DNA of 64,000 nucleotides from Scandinavium hiltneri (GTDB taxonomy: Bacteria > Pseudomonadota > Gammaproteobacteria > Enterobacterales > Enterobacteriaceae), in contig NZ_JALIGE010000069.1 in NCBI RefSeq assembly GCF_024764835.1, positions 62,001 to 126,000 of the forward strand. Reading direction: 5' to 3'. The notes beneath the pieces are model-generated. The model saw only the letters and a program-made list of their open reading frames with translations, had not been told where the DNA came from and searched no databases. Positions 42,335 through 51,741 of this stretch are shown here, one piece after another. The position numbers and the translations under genes are program-made. Position 1 is the first letter of the stretch; the number at the start of each line of letters is the position of its first letter.

Positions 42335-43798
42335 TCAGAAGGTTCTATAATTCAGATCGTTCAGGTAGAGCGACGTAAAGTGCGCGTAGCGTTTCATCAA
42401 CGCGGCATGCTGCTGAGCCCGTGGCGACCAGCTCTGGTATATTTCAGGTTTTCTGCAAACCGATGCCAGATCTTTACCCGCCGCCAGGCAGGCCAGACGG
42501 GCTGCCCCGAGCGCGCCGCCGGTTTCGCCCCCCTTGTGGGTGACAATAGGCATATTGAGCACGTCCGCCAGCAGCTGCGCCCAGAATGGACTGCGGGCAC
42601 CACCGCCGACCAACGAACACTGCTCGATGTGCGTACCACTTTCCTGCAACACCCGCAGCCCATCTGCAAGACCGAAACTCACGCCTTCCAGCACCGCATA
42701 CCCCATGGTGGCGCGACTGCTGGCATGCGTTAGCCCGTGGAAAATGCCCTTCGCATTCGGATCGTTATGAGGTGTACGTTCCCCGGAAAGATACGGCAGG
42801 AACATGGGGGCCTCCGCCTTCTCCTGCTCGCTCAGCTGCGCGACTTCCTCAAGCAACGCCGTTTCGGTCACGCCAACCAGTCGGCAGAACCATTGCAGGC
42901 AACTGGCGGCGCTCAGCATGACGCTCATCTGATGCCAGCGATTGGGCAACACGTGGCAAAACGCATGCACTGCGGAGGCCGGCGCCGGGCGATAGGCTTC
43001 GTTAACCACAAACAGCACGCCGGAAGTGCCCAGAGAAATAAACGCATCCCCTGGGTTAACCGCCCCCACGCCTATGGCGCTGACCGCGTTGTCGCCACCC
43101 CCACCGGCGACCACCACCGACGGGTTAAGCCCCCAGCGCGCGGCGATTTCCGGGGCAAGCGTTGCTGAGGCGTCACAGCCTTCCACCAGCTCTGGCATGT
43201 AGCGCCTGGACAGACCGCACTTAGCAAGCAGGCTGTCTGACCAGTCGCGGCGCGCCACGTCCAGCCAGAGCGTGCCCGCCGCGTCGGACATATCAGAGAT
43301 TTTTTTCCCCGTCATCCGCAGCCGCAGGTAATCCTTCGGCAGCAAAACCGAGTCGATACGTTTGAAGTTTTCTGGCTCATGCCTGCGAACCCACAGCAGC
43401 TTCGGTGCGGTGAATCCCGGCATAGCGAGGTTCCCGGCCACCGCGTGCAGCTCTGGGGCCATTTCTTCCAGCTCCGCGCATTCCTGCGCGCTGCGGGTGT
43501 CGTTCCACAGAATGGCCGGGCGGATCACATTGTCTGACTCATCCAGCAGCACCGCGCCGTGCATCTGCCCGGAGAGGCCAACGGCTTTAATTGCCGACCA
43601 GTGCTGTTCACATTTCTCTTTCAGCGTGCTCATCAGGTAGTCGGTGGCCTCCCACCAGGCCTGTGGGCTTTGTTCTGACCAGTGCGGATGGGGCCGCTGG
43701 ATGGTCAGCGGTGCGCTGTGGCTGGTCACGATGTCACCGTTTTCGTCAATGACCAGCGCTTTTACTTCTGAAGTGCCGAGATCGATGCCTAAGTACAT
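42335..43798 (-). CDS. dalK: D-xylulose kinase of the D-arabinitol operon
   Basis: A 487-residue FGGY-family kinase, same length as DalK/XylB. It starts MYLGIDLGTSEVKALVIDEN (phosphate 1 motif) and shows GLSGQMHGAVLLDESDNVIR, VVAGGGGDNAVSAIGVGAVN and SLVGGGARSPFWAQLLADVL. It phosphorylates D-xylulose made by DalD to D-xylulose 5-phosphate. Middle gene of the dal operon, 10 bases after dalD. Confidence 0.92.
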   Translation of the reverse strand: MYLGIDLGTSEVKALVIDENGDIVTSHSAPLTIQRPHPHWSEQSPQAWWEATDYLMSTLKEKCEQHWSAIKAVGLSGQMHGAVLLDESDNVIRPAILWNDTRSAQECAELEEMAPELHAVAGNLAMPGFTAPKLLWVRRHEPENFKRIDSVLLPKDYLRLRMTGKKISDMSDAAGTLWLDVARRDWSDSLLAKCGLSRRYMPELVEGCDASATLAPEIAARWGLNPSVVVAGGGGDNAVSAIGVGAVNPGDAFISLGTSGVLFVVNEAYRPAPASAVHAFCHVLPNRWHQMSVMLSAASCLQWFCRLVGVTETALLEEVAQLSEQEKAEAPMFLPYLSGERTPHNDPNAKGIFHGLTHASSRATMGYAVLEGVSFGLADGLRVLQESGTHIEQCSLVGGGARSPFWAQLLADVLNMPIVTHKGGETGGALGAARLACLAAGKDLASVCRKPEIYQSWSPRAQQHAALMKRYAHFTSLYLNDLNYRTF

Positions 43799-43808
43799 GA
43801 TGTATTCC

Positions 43809-45173
43809 TCAGCGGATCAGTGAATAAACAGCCTGAATTTTTTCACGCAGCAGCGCGGTGAAATCTTCCCGCTGCGCTAATTCCCCGAACAACGCTTTGT
43901 CACCGGCGTAAAGCGCCACGGGATCTTCGGCGTTGAACATGGCATGCACAGCATTTGCGTCCAGAATACCGTCCTGGTATTCATACGGCAGCTGGCCCTT
44001 GTGCCACTGCTCCATGAAGACAAAAAACAGCGCTGGCAGCATGGCGGTCGCGTGCGGCACGGTGTCGCGCTGATAGCATTCGATCATCGTCGGGGTCATC
44101 ATCGCCGGGATTTTCGAGAAACCGTCTGCCGCCACACGCTGATTGGTATCTTCGATATACGGGTTGGTGAAACGCTTCAGAACCACGTCGCGGTACGTCG
44201 GCAGGTCGATGCCGTTATCGCCCAGGCTTGGGATCACATCTTCGGTAACGTAGCGGTCGGCCACGGCGTAGATGGCATCCGTGAGGGTGCTTTCGTGAAT
44301 AAACGTCCTTCCCATCAGCGTTCCCGCCCAGGCAATGCAGCTATGGGAGGCGTTCAGGATACGGATTTTCGCTTCTTCGTAAGGGATGACCGACTCGACC
44401 ATCTCCACGCCAACGGCCTCAAGATCCGGGCGAACGTCGCGGAAAGTGTCCTCAACCACCCACTGGATAAAGGTTTCGCCCATCACAGGCGCTTTATCAT
44501 CAATGCCGGTCTGCGCTTTGATGCGCGCGGGCAGATCCGCCGCCGGACGAGGAGTAATACGGTCAACCATCGTGTTCGGGCAGGTCGCATTGGCTGCCAG
44601 CCACGCGATGACGGGCTGCTTGCCGGACAGTTCGAGGAACTCCACCAGCCCGTCGTGGAAACGCTCACCGTTGTGGCGCACGTTATCGCAGTTAAGCAAG
44701 GTCAGAGGACCCGCGCCGTTAGCCATACGCTGCTCAAGAATATGGGTGATAACGCCATAAATCGTTTTATTGCCACCCTTCAGGTCACAGTCCAGATCGC
44801 CATTTGCGACCTCCAGCCTGTGGGAGGTGTTCAGGTAGTAACCCCCTTCCGTCACGGTGAATGCGATGACTTTGGTTTCCGGCTTCGCTCCTTCTGAAAT
44901 CAGCGGCTGCAGGTCAGCCTGCCATGGCAGCAGCTTCTGAATGGAGGTGATTTCTTCATAAGCCCTTTCGCCTTCCGGGCTGACCGTTTCCAGCACGTAG
45001 CGGCCTTTCTGCGCCGTCAGAGCGGCGACGACATGTTCCGCATCATTGCGAATATTCCCGGCAGCGATGTGCCAGCGGGTATCGCCCTGCGCAATCAAAC
45101 GGTGCAGGTACCAGGCCTGATGTGCGCGGTGAAAAGATCCCAGACCAATGTGTAACCAGGTATTCGTAGTCAT
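43809..45173 (-). CDS. dalD: D-arabinitol 4-dehydrogenase
   Basis: A 454-residue long-chain polyol dehydrogenase, near the 455 of Klebsiella DalD and similar from the start (WLHIGLGSFHRAHQAWYLHR, ETVSPEGERAYEEITSIQ, VIAFTVTEGGYYLN, KIRILNASHSCIAWAG with the catalytic Lys region). The start at 45173 has a GGAGAG Shine-Dalgarno and matches DalD better than the ATG at 45188. It oxidises D-arabinitol to D-xylulose with NAD. First gene of the dal operon, divergent from dalR. Confidence 0.94.
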   Translation of the reverse strand: MTTNTWLHIGLGSFHRAHQAWYLHRLIAQGDTRWHIAAGNIRNDAEHVVAALTAQKGRYVLETVSPEGERAYEEITSIQKLLPWQADLQPLISEGAKPETKVIAFTVTEGGYYLNTSHRLEVANGDLDCDLKGGNKTIYGVITHILEQRMANGAGPLTLLNCDNVRHNGERFHDGLVEFLELSGKQPVIAWLAANATCPNTMVDRITPRPAADLPARIKAQTGIDDKAPVMGETFIQWVVEDTFRDVRPDLEAVGVEMVESVIPYEEAKIRILNASHSCIAWAGTLMGRTFIHESTLTDAIYAVADRYVTEDVIPSLGDNGIDLPTYRDVVLKRFTNPYIEDTNQRVAADGFSKIPAMMTPTMIECYQRDTVPHATAMLPALFFVFMEQWHKGQLPYEYQDGILDANAVHAMFNAEDPVALYAGDKALFGELAQREDFTALLREKIQAVYSLIR

Positions 45174-45252
45174 GACGTAGCTCTCCATTCAGATTTGTGA
45201 ACTGAATGTAATTGAACATTTAATTAAATTAAGAGCGTTACATCACAAAAGA

Positions 45253-45281
45253 ACAAATGACCTTTTAAATTACAAATGACC
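45253..45281. promoter_or_regulatory. Direct repeats in the dalD-dalR control region
   Basis: Two copies of ACAAATGACC (45253-45262 and 45272-45281), 19 bases apart, lie in the AT-rich dalD-dalR intergenic region and are candidate DalR sites. Confidence 0.5.
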
Positions 45282-45385
45282 AGATACAGATAAATTAGTG
45301 TTGCCTGCCTGGCCTGCACGCGCCAGAATGCAGGTATCACAACGGGAACAAGCTTTCCGCGTCCCCTTCTAAGGTGCTGAAAAAA

Positions 45386-46327
45386 TTGATAACTGAAGAC
45401 GATATCCGGTTGGATCAGAAAGTACGCGCCGCGTGGATGTACTACATTGCCGGACAGAACCAGAGCGAGATAGCCACCCAGCTCGGGACCTCCCGGCCTG
45501 TCGTACAGCGCCTGTTGGCGGCGGCAAAAGAAGAGGGCATCGTCTCCATCGGTCTTAACCACCCGGTGGCCAGTTGCCTGAATTACGCGCAAATGCTGAA
45601 AGAGAAATACGATCTTATCGAGTGCAGCGTCGTCCCCGCCTTTACCCGCGACATGACGCTCGACAGCGTCTCCTTCGGCTGCTATCAACTGATGAAAAAG
45701 TATCTTCACAGTGATGAGGATAAAGTGGTCGGCGTGGGCTCAGGCTTAACGCTGAAAAAGACCATCCGGCAGATTGATTTCGACAGCGCCAACACGCGCT
45801 GTGTGGCATTAATCAGCGCCATGAACGCGGACGGGAAGTGTAACTACTACGACGATGTGCCGCTGCTGCTGGCCAGTAAAATTCAGGCCAATTATTATCA
45901 GTGGCCTGCGCCGCGCTACGCGCAGACGTCGCTGGAACATCAGATGTGGTGCTCAAACCGCCTGTTTAACAACGTCTCCGACGTCGCGTTGGATGCGGAC
46001 GTTATTTTCGTCGGCATCGGCGCGCTGACGCAGGACAGCCCTATCGTTAAAGACGGTTTCATCACCCTCGCCCAGCTTGAAACGCTGACCCTGCAGGGGG
46101 CCATCGGGGAGATTCTGGGCCGCTTTATTGATGCCAGCGGCGACGTGGTAGAGAGCGATATCAACAATCTGATCACCAGCTTTGATATCCGCCGCAGCCC
46201 GTGTCCGCGCATTGCTGCCGCCTGTGGGGAGGACAAGCGCAGTGTGATTTTCTCGGCGCTTAAGGGCAAGTGGATTAACGGCCTGGTGACCGATGAGCAC
46301 ACTGCCCGGTGGCTGCTGACCCGCTAA
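45386..46327 (+). CDS. dalR: DalR, SorC-family regulator of the dal operon
   Basis: A regulator of about 313 residues. The N-terminal HTH (NQSEIATQLGTSRPVVQRLL) is followed by a SorC-type sugar-phosphate-isomerase-like effector domain (VVGVGSGLTLKKTIRQID, VIFVGIGALTQDSPIV). Start choice is unusual: no ATG is available. A GTG at 45374 sits right on top of the AAGG motif, whereas TTG at 45386 has AAGGTG nine bases upstream and is preferred. Divergent from dalD; its stop overlaps the rbtR stop by four bases. Represses the dal operon in Klebsiella. Confidence 0.85.
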   Translation: MITEDDIRLDQKVRAAWMYYIAGQNQSEIATQLGTSRPVVQRLLAAAKEEGIVSIGLNHPVASCLNYAQMLKEKYDLIECSVVPAFTRDMTLDSVSFGCYQLMKKYLHSDEDKVVGVGSGLTLKKTIRQIDFDSANTRCVALISAMNADGKCNYYDDVPLLLASKIQANYYQWPAPRYAQTSLEHQMWCSNRLFNNVSDVALDADVIFVGIGALTQDSPIVKDGFITLAQLETLTLQGAIGEILGRFIDASGDVVESDINNLITSFDIRRSPCPRIAAACGEDKRSVIFSALKGKWINGLVTDEHTARWLLTR

Positions 46328-47346
46328 ATCGGGCTGCCGATGGTGAGTGTGGGCGGGATTTCGATGCACTGAATTTTGGCGTCACCGGAATCGATAATTG
46401 AAAACGCCGCTTCCAGCATCGCCGGGACGTCCTGACGCACCATATCGATATCATGGCCCAACAGCGGCACGAACGGATCCCAGTCAAAGCAGCCCATTGG
46501 CGGCTGCTGCGTGCCGGTTTGCCCACGGGCGGACAACCACTGCACCACCCCTTCCAGCGAAATGGTCGAATTGACAAACAGGCCGTACACGCCATCTTCC
46601 GGCGGTATAAAATCCGCCAGGCTCGCCTGAACATGCTTTGGCGAGTAGCCGTCAACAAAGGTGTTTTTCGCTGACACGACAAGGCCCGCCGCCTGATGCG
46701 CATCCCGGAAGCCGCGCAGACGTTCACGGGTGTTGTGGTCGTTGCGCCTGCCGCCGATAAACGTCAGCGCGACCTTCTTGCCAAAGCGCTTCTCAGCGTT
46801 GAGCAGAATACGTTCGGTCAGTGCCTTTGCTCCGGCGTAGTTATCGGAGATAACCGAAGGCGCAAGCGTGCCCGGCAGGTCAAGATTCAGCGTGTGAACG
46901 CCCGTCTGCGAACACAGCTCAGAGATTTCATCAGGCCGCGTCGCCCCGGTCGCAATCACCCATTCAACCTGCCAGGAGAGCATGGTGCGCACCGCTTCCA
47001 GCTCCAGCTCCGGGTCACGGCGGGTACAGGTGATAATCGGGAACAGGCCGCGCTCACGCGCCATCTCTTCAAATTTTTCGACAATGGAGCCGAAGTAGCG
47101 GTTATCGTATTTCGGCACAATCATGCCAATCACGCGGGATTTATCTTTGCGCAGCAGGCTGGCCTGCCGATTAACCGCGTAGCCCTGCTCCTGAGCCACC
47201 TGGGTAACCTTCTCGGCCAGCTTCGCGCTGATGCGGCGCTTTTTCCAGTTACCGTTAAGAATAGCGCTCACCGCACTTGCCGAAACCCCGGTCATTTCTG
47301 CCAGATCGTAAATCGTTATTTTCTTCGTTTTCCTGGTGCGTATCAC
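46324..47346 (-). CDS. rbtR: RbtR, LacI-family repressor of the ribitol operon
   Basis: A 340-residue LacI-type repressor. The HTH is ITIYDLAEMTGVSASAVSAI (start of the protein) and the periplasmic-binding-like core follows (SRVIGMIVPKYDNRYFGSIV). A longer ORF begins at 47502, but a GTG at 47346 with a strong GGAGAG Shine-Dalgarno gives the standard LacI length, so it is chosen. Divergent from rbtD with an 18-bp palindrome between them. The same palindrome, at 15 of 18 bases, occurs before the sugar ABC transporter. Confidence 0.87.
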   Translation of the reverse strand: MIRTRKTKKITIYDLAEMTGVSASAVSAILNGNWKKRRISAKLAEKVTQVAQEQGYAVNRQASLLRKDKSRVIGMIVPKYDNRYFGSIVEKFEEMARERGLFPIITCTRRDPELELEAVRTMLSWQVEWVIATGATRPDEISELCSQTGVHTLNLDLPGTLAPSVISDNYAGAKALTERILLNAEKRFGKKVALTFIGGRRNDHNTRERLRGFRDAHQAAGLVVSAKNTFVDGYSPKHVQASLADFIPPEDGVYGLFVNSTISLEGVVQWLSARGQTGTQQPPMGCFDWDPFVPLLGHDIDMVRQDVPAMLEAAFSIIDSGDAKIQCIEIPPTLTIGSPI

Positions 47347-47403
47347 AAATTTCTCTCTCCGTTTTTTATCGGGCTTGCCGCACATTTCATCTGATGCTAA
47401 ATC

Positions 47404-47421
47404 TGCTCTATCGATTGAGCA
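47404..47421. promoter_or_regulatory. RbtR operator overlapping the rbtD promoter
   Basis: TGCTCTATCGATTGAGCA is a palindrome broken by one symmetric pair. Its right half contains TTGAGC (47415-47420), a -35-like box 17 bases before AATAAT (47438-47443). Confidence 0.7.
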
Positions 47422-47468
47422 ATTTGTATTACATCCCAATAATCTGCCTGGCTGACAAGGATTATAAA

Positions 47469-48218
47469 ATGAAAAACACATTACCCTCCAAGAATTGCGC
47501 ACTGAACGGCAAAGTGGCTGCCATTACCGGTGCCGCCTCCGGCATCGGGCTGGAATGTGCCCGAACGCTGCTGGCGGCAGGCGCGAAGGTTGTACTGATC
47601 GACCGCGACGGCGAAAAGCTTGAGAAGCTAACCGCGGAAATGGGTGAAAACGCCTTTGGCCTGGTGGTGGATCTGATGCAGCCGCAGCAGGTCGACAATA
47701 TCCTCGCGGGGATCCTGGAAAAGGCCGGGCGTCTGGATATCTTCCATGCTAACGCTGGCGCTTATATTGGCGGCCCGGTGGCGGAAGGCGATCCGGACGT
47801 CTGGGACCGCGTGCTTCACCTTAACATTAACGCCGCGTTTCGCAGCGTGCGGGCGGTACTGCCTCACCTGATCGCCCAGAAATCCGGGGATATCATTTTC
47901 ACCAGCTCCATCGCAGGCGTGGTGCCGGTCATCTGGGAACCTATCTATACCGCATCCAAGTTTGCCGTACAGGCATTCGTTCACTCAACCCGTCGCCAGG
48001 TTGCACAGTATGGCGTACGTGTGGGTGCTGTTCTGCCAGGCCCGGTGGTCACCGCCCTGCTCGACGACTGGCCGAAAGAGAAAATGGAAGAGGCTCTGGC
48101 CAACGGCAGCCTGATGCAGCCGATTGAAGTCGCCGAGTCCGTATTGTTTATGGTGACGCGCAGTAAAAACGTGACCGTTCGCGATCTGGTCATTCTGCCA
48201 AACAGCGTCGATCTGTGA
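47469..48218 (+). CDS. rbtD: Ribitol 2-dehydrogenase
   Basis: A 249-residue SDR, the same length as Klebsiella RbtD. NAD motif TGAASGIGLECARTLL, then DIFHANAGAYIGGPVAEGD, catalytic Ser in FTSSIAGV, and Tyr/Lys in YTASKFAVQAFV. AAGGA Shine-Dalgarno before the start at 47469. It oxidises ribitol to D-ribulose. First gene of the rbt operon; rbtK follows after 10 bases. Confidence 0.93.
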   Translation: MKNTLPSKNCALNGKVAAITGAASGIGLECARTLLAAGAKVVLIDRDGEKLEKLTAEMGENAFGLVVDLMQPQQVDNILAGILEKAGRLDIFHANAGAYIGGPVAEGDPDVWDRVLHLNINAAFRSVRAVLPHLIAQKSGDIIFTSSIAGVVPVIWEPIYTASKFAVQAFVHSTRRQVAQYGVRVGAVLPGPVVTALLDDWPKEKMEEALANGSLMQPIEVAESVLFMVTRSKNVTVRDLVILPNSVDL

Positions 48219-48228
48219 TCCAGGGATA

Positions 48229-49854
48229 ATGGATAAAAATATGAAAAGTGAAACACAACGTACCCTGATCGGTGTGGATGTTGGTTCAGGTAGCGTACGC
48301 GCCGGGATATTCGACCATGATGGTCATCTGCTAGCCCACGCGTCGCGTCCCATCACGCTATATCGCAGTTCAGGGAATAAAGTCGAGCAATCCAGCCGCG
48401 AAATCTGGCAAGCGGTCTGTGAGAGTGTTCGTGAAGCGATCGGTGCCGCCGACGTCCCGGTCACTAGCGTGAAAGGAATTGGCTTTGATGCCACCTGTTC
48501 ACTGGTGGTCCTGGGGCAAAACGGCGAGTCGCTTCCGGTCAGTGACGAAAACCATCCCGACCGCAATATCATTGTCTGGATGGATCACCGCGCCACCGGG
48601 CAGGCCGAGCGCATTAACGCCACAGCACATCCGGTGCTGAAATATATTGGTGGCAAAATATCCCCAGAGATGGAAACGCCAAAATTGCTCTGGCTGAAGG
48701 AAAATCGCCGGGAAGTGTATGACAATGCCTGGCAGTTCTTTGATCTGGCTGACTTCCTCACCTGGCGCGCCACGGGGGATCTCGCCCGCTCAACCTGTAC
48801 CGTAACCTGCAAATGGACCTATCTGGCGCATGCAAAGCGTTGGGATGCTGACTATTTTCGTACCATCGGTCTTAACGAACTGGCGGATGAAGATTTCGTG
48901 CGTATTGGTCAGCAAATCGTTGAGCCAGGGACACCTTGCGGCCAAGGACTAAGCCCCAGCGCGGCAGATGAACTGGGGTTGCCTGTCGGTACGCCTGTCG
49001 CCGTGGGGATGATTGACGCCCATGCTGGCGGTATCGGTACTGTGGGTGTGGATAAAGGTGCGCTGCACAATCTTGCCTGGGTGTTTGGCACTTCCGCCTG
49101 CACAATGACCTCTACGGAAAATCCCGTTTATATTCCCGGTGTGTGGGGGCCTTACTATTCAGCTATGGTGCCGGGCATGTGGCTGAGCGAAGGGGGTCAG
49201 AGCGCAGCGGGTGCGGCGATTGATCAACTGGTCTCTTTCCATCCTGCTGCCGCTGAAACACGCAAACAGGCAGACGCTCTTAACGTACCGTTACCCGTTT
49301 ATCTCGCGGATCTCGCGCTGGCGAAATTCACCGAACCTTCCCGCACAATAGAGCTGGCCCGCGGAATGCACGTGGTGCCAGAGTTTTTAGGCAATCGCGC
49401 ACCCTTTGCTGATCCCCATTCCCGGGCAGTCATTGCAGGTCTGGGAATGGAAAATGATTTGGACAATCTGATAGCACTCTACATCGCAGGGCTTTGCGGG
49501 ATTGGCTACGGTCTGCGGCAGATCGTTGACGCTCAGCGCCATGAAGGGGTGGTGACAGATAAGATAGTGATTAGCGGCGGTGCAGGCCAGCATCCGCTGG
49601 TGCGTCAGCTGCTGGCAGACGCATGCGATCTTCCTGTGGTAACCACGCAGTGCAGCGAGCCGGTATTACTGGGTTCAGCCATTCTTGGCGCAGTGGCAGG
49701 AGGCCTGGCCCCCACCGTCAGAGAAGCAATGCAGAAAATGACGAAGCTTGACCGCCAGTTTGATCCGCAAGAGAGATACCGTCAGCTGCACAAGTCTCGT
49801 TACGAAAGCTACATCCTTTTGCAGCAAACGGCGAAGAGGATCCGGGAGAGTTGA
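48229..49854 (+). CDS. rbtK: D-ribulokinase
   Basis: An FGGY-family kinase of 541 residues (537 if it starts at 48241, MKSETQ). Motifs: TLIGVDVGSGSVRAGIFDHD, VKGIGFDATCSLVVLGQNGE, PVAVGMIDAHAGGIGTVGVD, VISGGAGQHPLVRQLLADAC. It phosphorylates D-ribulose to D-ribulose 5-phosphate, the step after RbtD. In Klebsiella an rbtT transporter gene follows; here it is absent and an unrelated catabolic island begins 177 bases later. Confidence 0.92.
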   Translation: MDKNMKSETQRTLIGVDVGSGSVRAGIFDHDGHLLAHASRPITLYRSSGNKVEQSSREIWQAVCESVREAIGAADVPVTSVKGIGFDATCSLVVLGQNGESLPVSDENHPDRNIIVWMDHRATGQAERINATAHPVLKYIGGKISPEMETPKLLWLKENRREVYDNAWQFFDLADFLTWRATGDLARSTCTVTCKWTYLAHAKRWDADYFRTIGLNELADEDFVRIGQQIVEPGTPCGQGLSPSAADELGLPVGTPVAVGMIDAHAGGIGTVGVDKGALHNLAWVFGTSACTMTSTENPVYIPGVWGPYYSAMVPGMWLSEGGQSAAGAAIDQLVSFHPAAAETRKQADALNVPLPVYLADLALAKFTEPSRTIELARGMHVVPEFLGNRAPFADPHSRAVIAGLGMENDLDNLIALYIAGLCGIGYGLRQIVDAQRHEGVVTDKIVISGGAGQHPLVRQLLADACDLPVVTTQCSEPVLLGSAILGAVAGGLAPTVREAMQKMTKLDRQFDPQERYRQLHKSRYESYILLQQTAKRIRES

Positions 49855-49944
49855 TATTGTCATTCCCGTGTCTGGTGGACGGATCAATCCACTCTGGTCC
49901 GTCATCCCTGTCACAAGCTTCCATCAGAAAAAATGATTAATCAG

Positions 49945-49962
49945 TCAAATCTATATATTTGA
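49945..49962. promoter_or_regulatory. Palindrome before the catabolic island
   Basis: TCAAATCTATATATTTGA is an 18-base palindrome with one broken pair, 70-87 bases before the first gene of the cluster; a possible operator for one of the local regulators. Confidence 0.4.
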
Positions 49963-50031
49963 ATTTACCTTATTTCGGGGCCAAACTGAATCCAGTCAAA
50001 AAAATACCGTTCACTAACAGGAATAATAACC

Positions 50032-50613
50032 ATGCAAAACCAACTCCACGACCGTCAGCAACTTAACGACCTGATGAATGGCTGGATGCACCGTGATTTA
50101 GGTGAATGGGATCAATTACGCGACTTGTTCCACCCTGACGGCACGATTGAAATCACCTGGTTTGAAGGGCTGGCCAGTGAGTTCGTTAACGGTTCAATGC
50201 GCATGGGAGCTTCCGATCTGCGTACAAAGCATCTTATAGCGTCTCCTGAAGTGACATTCAATGAGGCCGGAAATAAAGCAATCCTTCAAACTAACGCAAT
50301 GATCATTGCCGAGAACGTTAAACTGAATATTGGCTGTGAATGCCACAACCGATTTTATGATCTGGCAGAAAAACGCGATGGCGTATGGAAGTTATTCCAT
50401 CGTCAGTCAGTTTACGATATCGGGACCTTCACCTTCCCATTCGGCCCCGTGGCTATTGACCAGACGATTGTGACCAAATATCCGCGTGAATATGCCGCAC
50501 TGGCCTATTTGCTGGAGCAGAGCGGATTCCCTCTTGGTCGTGTATTCGCCACTCGCGGCAGCGAACTGGAAACAAAGATGAAGGCTGAAGGTCAACGCTG
50601 GCTGGCTGCCTGA
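50032..50613 (+). CDS. NTF2/SnoaL-fold protein of the catabolic island
   Basis: A 193-residue protein with a SnoaL-like fold at about 10-130 (LNDLMNGWMHRDLGEWDQLR, LFHPDGTIEI, ECHNRFYDLAEKRDGVWKLF). Such proteins act as small-molecule isomerases, dehydratases or subunits of ring hydroxylases. It lies 40 bases before an amidohydrolase gene and probably forms a unit with it. No catalytic residue can be assigned with confidence. Confidence 0.8.
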   Translation: MQNQLHDRQQLNDLMNGWMHRDLGEWDQLRDLFHPDGTIEITWFEGLASEFVNGSMRMGASDLRTKHLIASPEVTFNEAGNKAILQTNAMIIAENVKLNIGCECHNRFYDLAEKRDGVWKLFHRQSVYDIGTFTFPFGPVAIDQTIVTKYPREYAALAYLLEQSGFPLGRVFATRGSELETKMKAEGQRWLAA

Positions 50614-50653
50614 GCCTGACGCATTCACTCTTACTGAAAAACTGAGGTAAAAA

Positions 50654-51640
50654 ATGGTCCAGAGAATCGATGTGCATTCACACTTTCTGCCCGAACGCTA
50701 CCGTGCGGCGCTTGCCGCTGCGGGTCATTCGAAGCCATCAGGGATGCCCGCCATTCCTGAGTGGAACGTTAATGAACACCTCGACATGATGGACCGTAAC
50801 CAGATTGGCAGTGCCATCCTTTCTGTCTCAGCGCCAGGCGTCCACTTTGGTGACAACGCCGCCGCCCGGGATCTGGCCCGCTATGTGAATGAAGAAGGGG
50901 CAAAAGTCGCACAGGAACATCCGCAACGTTTTGGCATGTTTGCCACACTACCGTTACCTGATGTCGACAGCGCACTGCGCGAGCTGGACTATGCCTTTGA
51001 TACGCTGAAGGCTGACGGAGTGGTCCTCGAGAGTAATTTCCATGGTATCTATCTCGGTGACACCCGGTTCGACCCGGTGTTTGAGGAACTGAATCGCCGA
51101 CATGCGAAGATTTTCATCCACCCGACTAATCCGCATTGTCCATGCTGTCAGGTTCAGCCGAAAGGTGAAAACGCGGCATCACTTCCACCCATCGGTTATC
51201 CCTTCCCGATGATTGAGTTTATGTTCGAAACTACGCGCACGGTGTTTAATTTGCTGCTTTCGGGCACCCTGGTTCGCTACCCGAATGTCCAGATTATCGT
51301 GCCACATGCAGGAGCGACAATCCCTGTACTGGCCGATCGTGTGACGGGCCTTTCGCCTGCGCTGGGTTTGCCTGAAAAACTGGACTCATCGAAATTTATG
51401 GCTTCATTACGCGGTATGTATTACGACCTGGCGGGATTCCCACTGCCACGCCAACTGAAAGCCTTGCTGGAAATCGCCGACCCGAAACGTATTTTATACG
51501 GCAGTGATTACCCTTATACGCCGGAGCCACTGGTCACCGGGCTGGCGGCACAACTTGACGGAAGTCCCGAGCTAACGTCAGCGATCCGGGCCGATTTTAT
51601 GCGTAACAACGCACTCACCCTGTTCCCTCAGTTTGCTTAA
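50654..51640 (+). CDS. Amidohydrolase-family decarboxylase/hydrolase (ACMSD/gamma-resorcylate decarboxylase type)
   Basis: A 328-residue TIM-barrel metal enzyme. Metal ligands are visible: His8 and His10 in IDVHSHF, His155 in FIHPTN, His in IIVPHAGA, and Asp near 284 in LYGSDYPYT. The layout is that of amidohydrolase-2 proteins such as 2-amino-3-carboxymuconate semialdehyde decarboxylase and gamma-resorcylate decarboxylase. GAGGT Shine-Dalgarno before the start. It probably decarboxylates an aromatic acid or a ring-cleavage product; which one is unknown. Confidence 0.87.
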   Translation: MVQRIDVHSHFLPERYRAALAAAGHSKPSGMPAIPEWNVNEHLDMMDRNQIGSAILSVSAPGVHFGDNAAARDLARYVNEEGAKVAQEHPQRFGMFATLPLPDVDSALRELDYAFDTLKADGVVLESNFHGIYLGDTRFDPVFEELNRRHAKIFIHPTNPHCPCCQVQPKGENAASLPPIGYPFPMIEFMFETTRTVFNLLLSGTLVRYPNVQIIVPHAGATIPVLADRVTGLSPALGLPEKLDSSKFMASLRGMYYDLAGFPLPRQLKALLEIADPKRILYGSDYPYTPEPLVTGLAAQLDGSPELTSAIRADFMRNNALTLFPQFA

Positions 51641-51704
51641 GCGGAACAGTCTGAACCTTTCGGTATCATCTTTTCGAAGCCATAATGGGTGAAGTGTAAA
51701 TCAA

Positions 51705-51739
51705 AACAGTACCAGGAGGCTTGGCCTCCTGGTACTGTT
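51705..51739. terminator. 16-bp perfect stem between convergent operons
   Basis: AACAGTACCAGGAGGC pairs perfectly with GCCTCCTGGTACTGTT across a 3-base loop. On the minus strand it is followed by TTGATTT, giving a good terminator for the hydroxylase operon; it also separates the convergent amidohydrolase gene. Confidence 0.88.
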
Positions 51740-51741
51740 GT

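Noticed and set aside
43944..44897. 317-codon open frame on the plus strand opposite dalD
   Set aside because: dalD is conserved over its full length; the antisense frame reads as a His/Arg-rich sequence without motifs.
49855..50031. Possible rbtT remnant after rbtK
   Set aside because: The 177-base gap has no frame resembling a major-facilitator permease.
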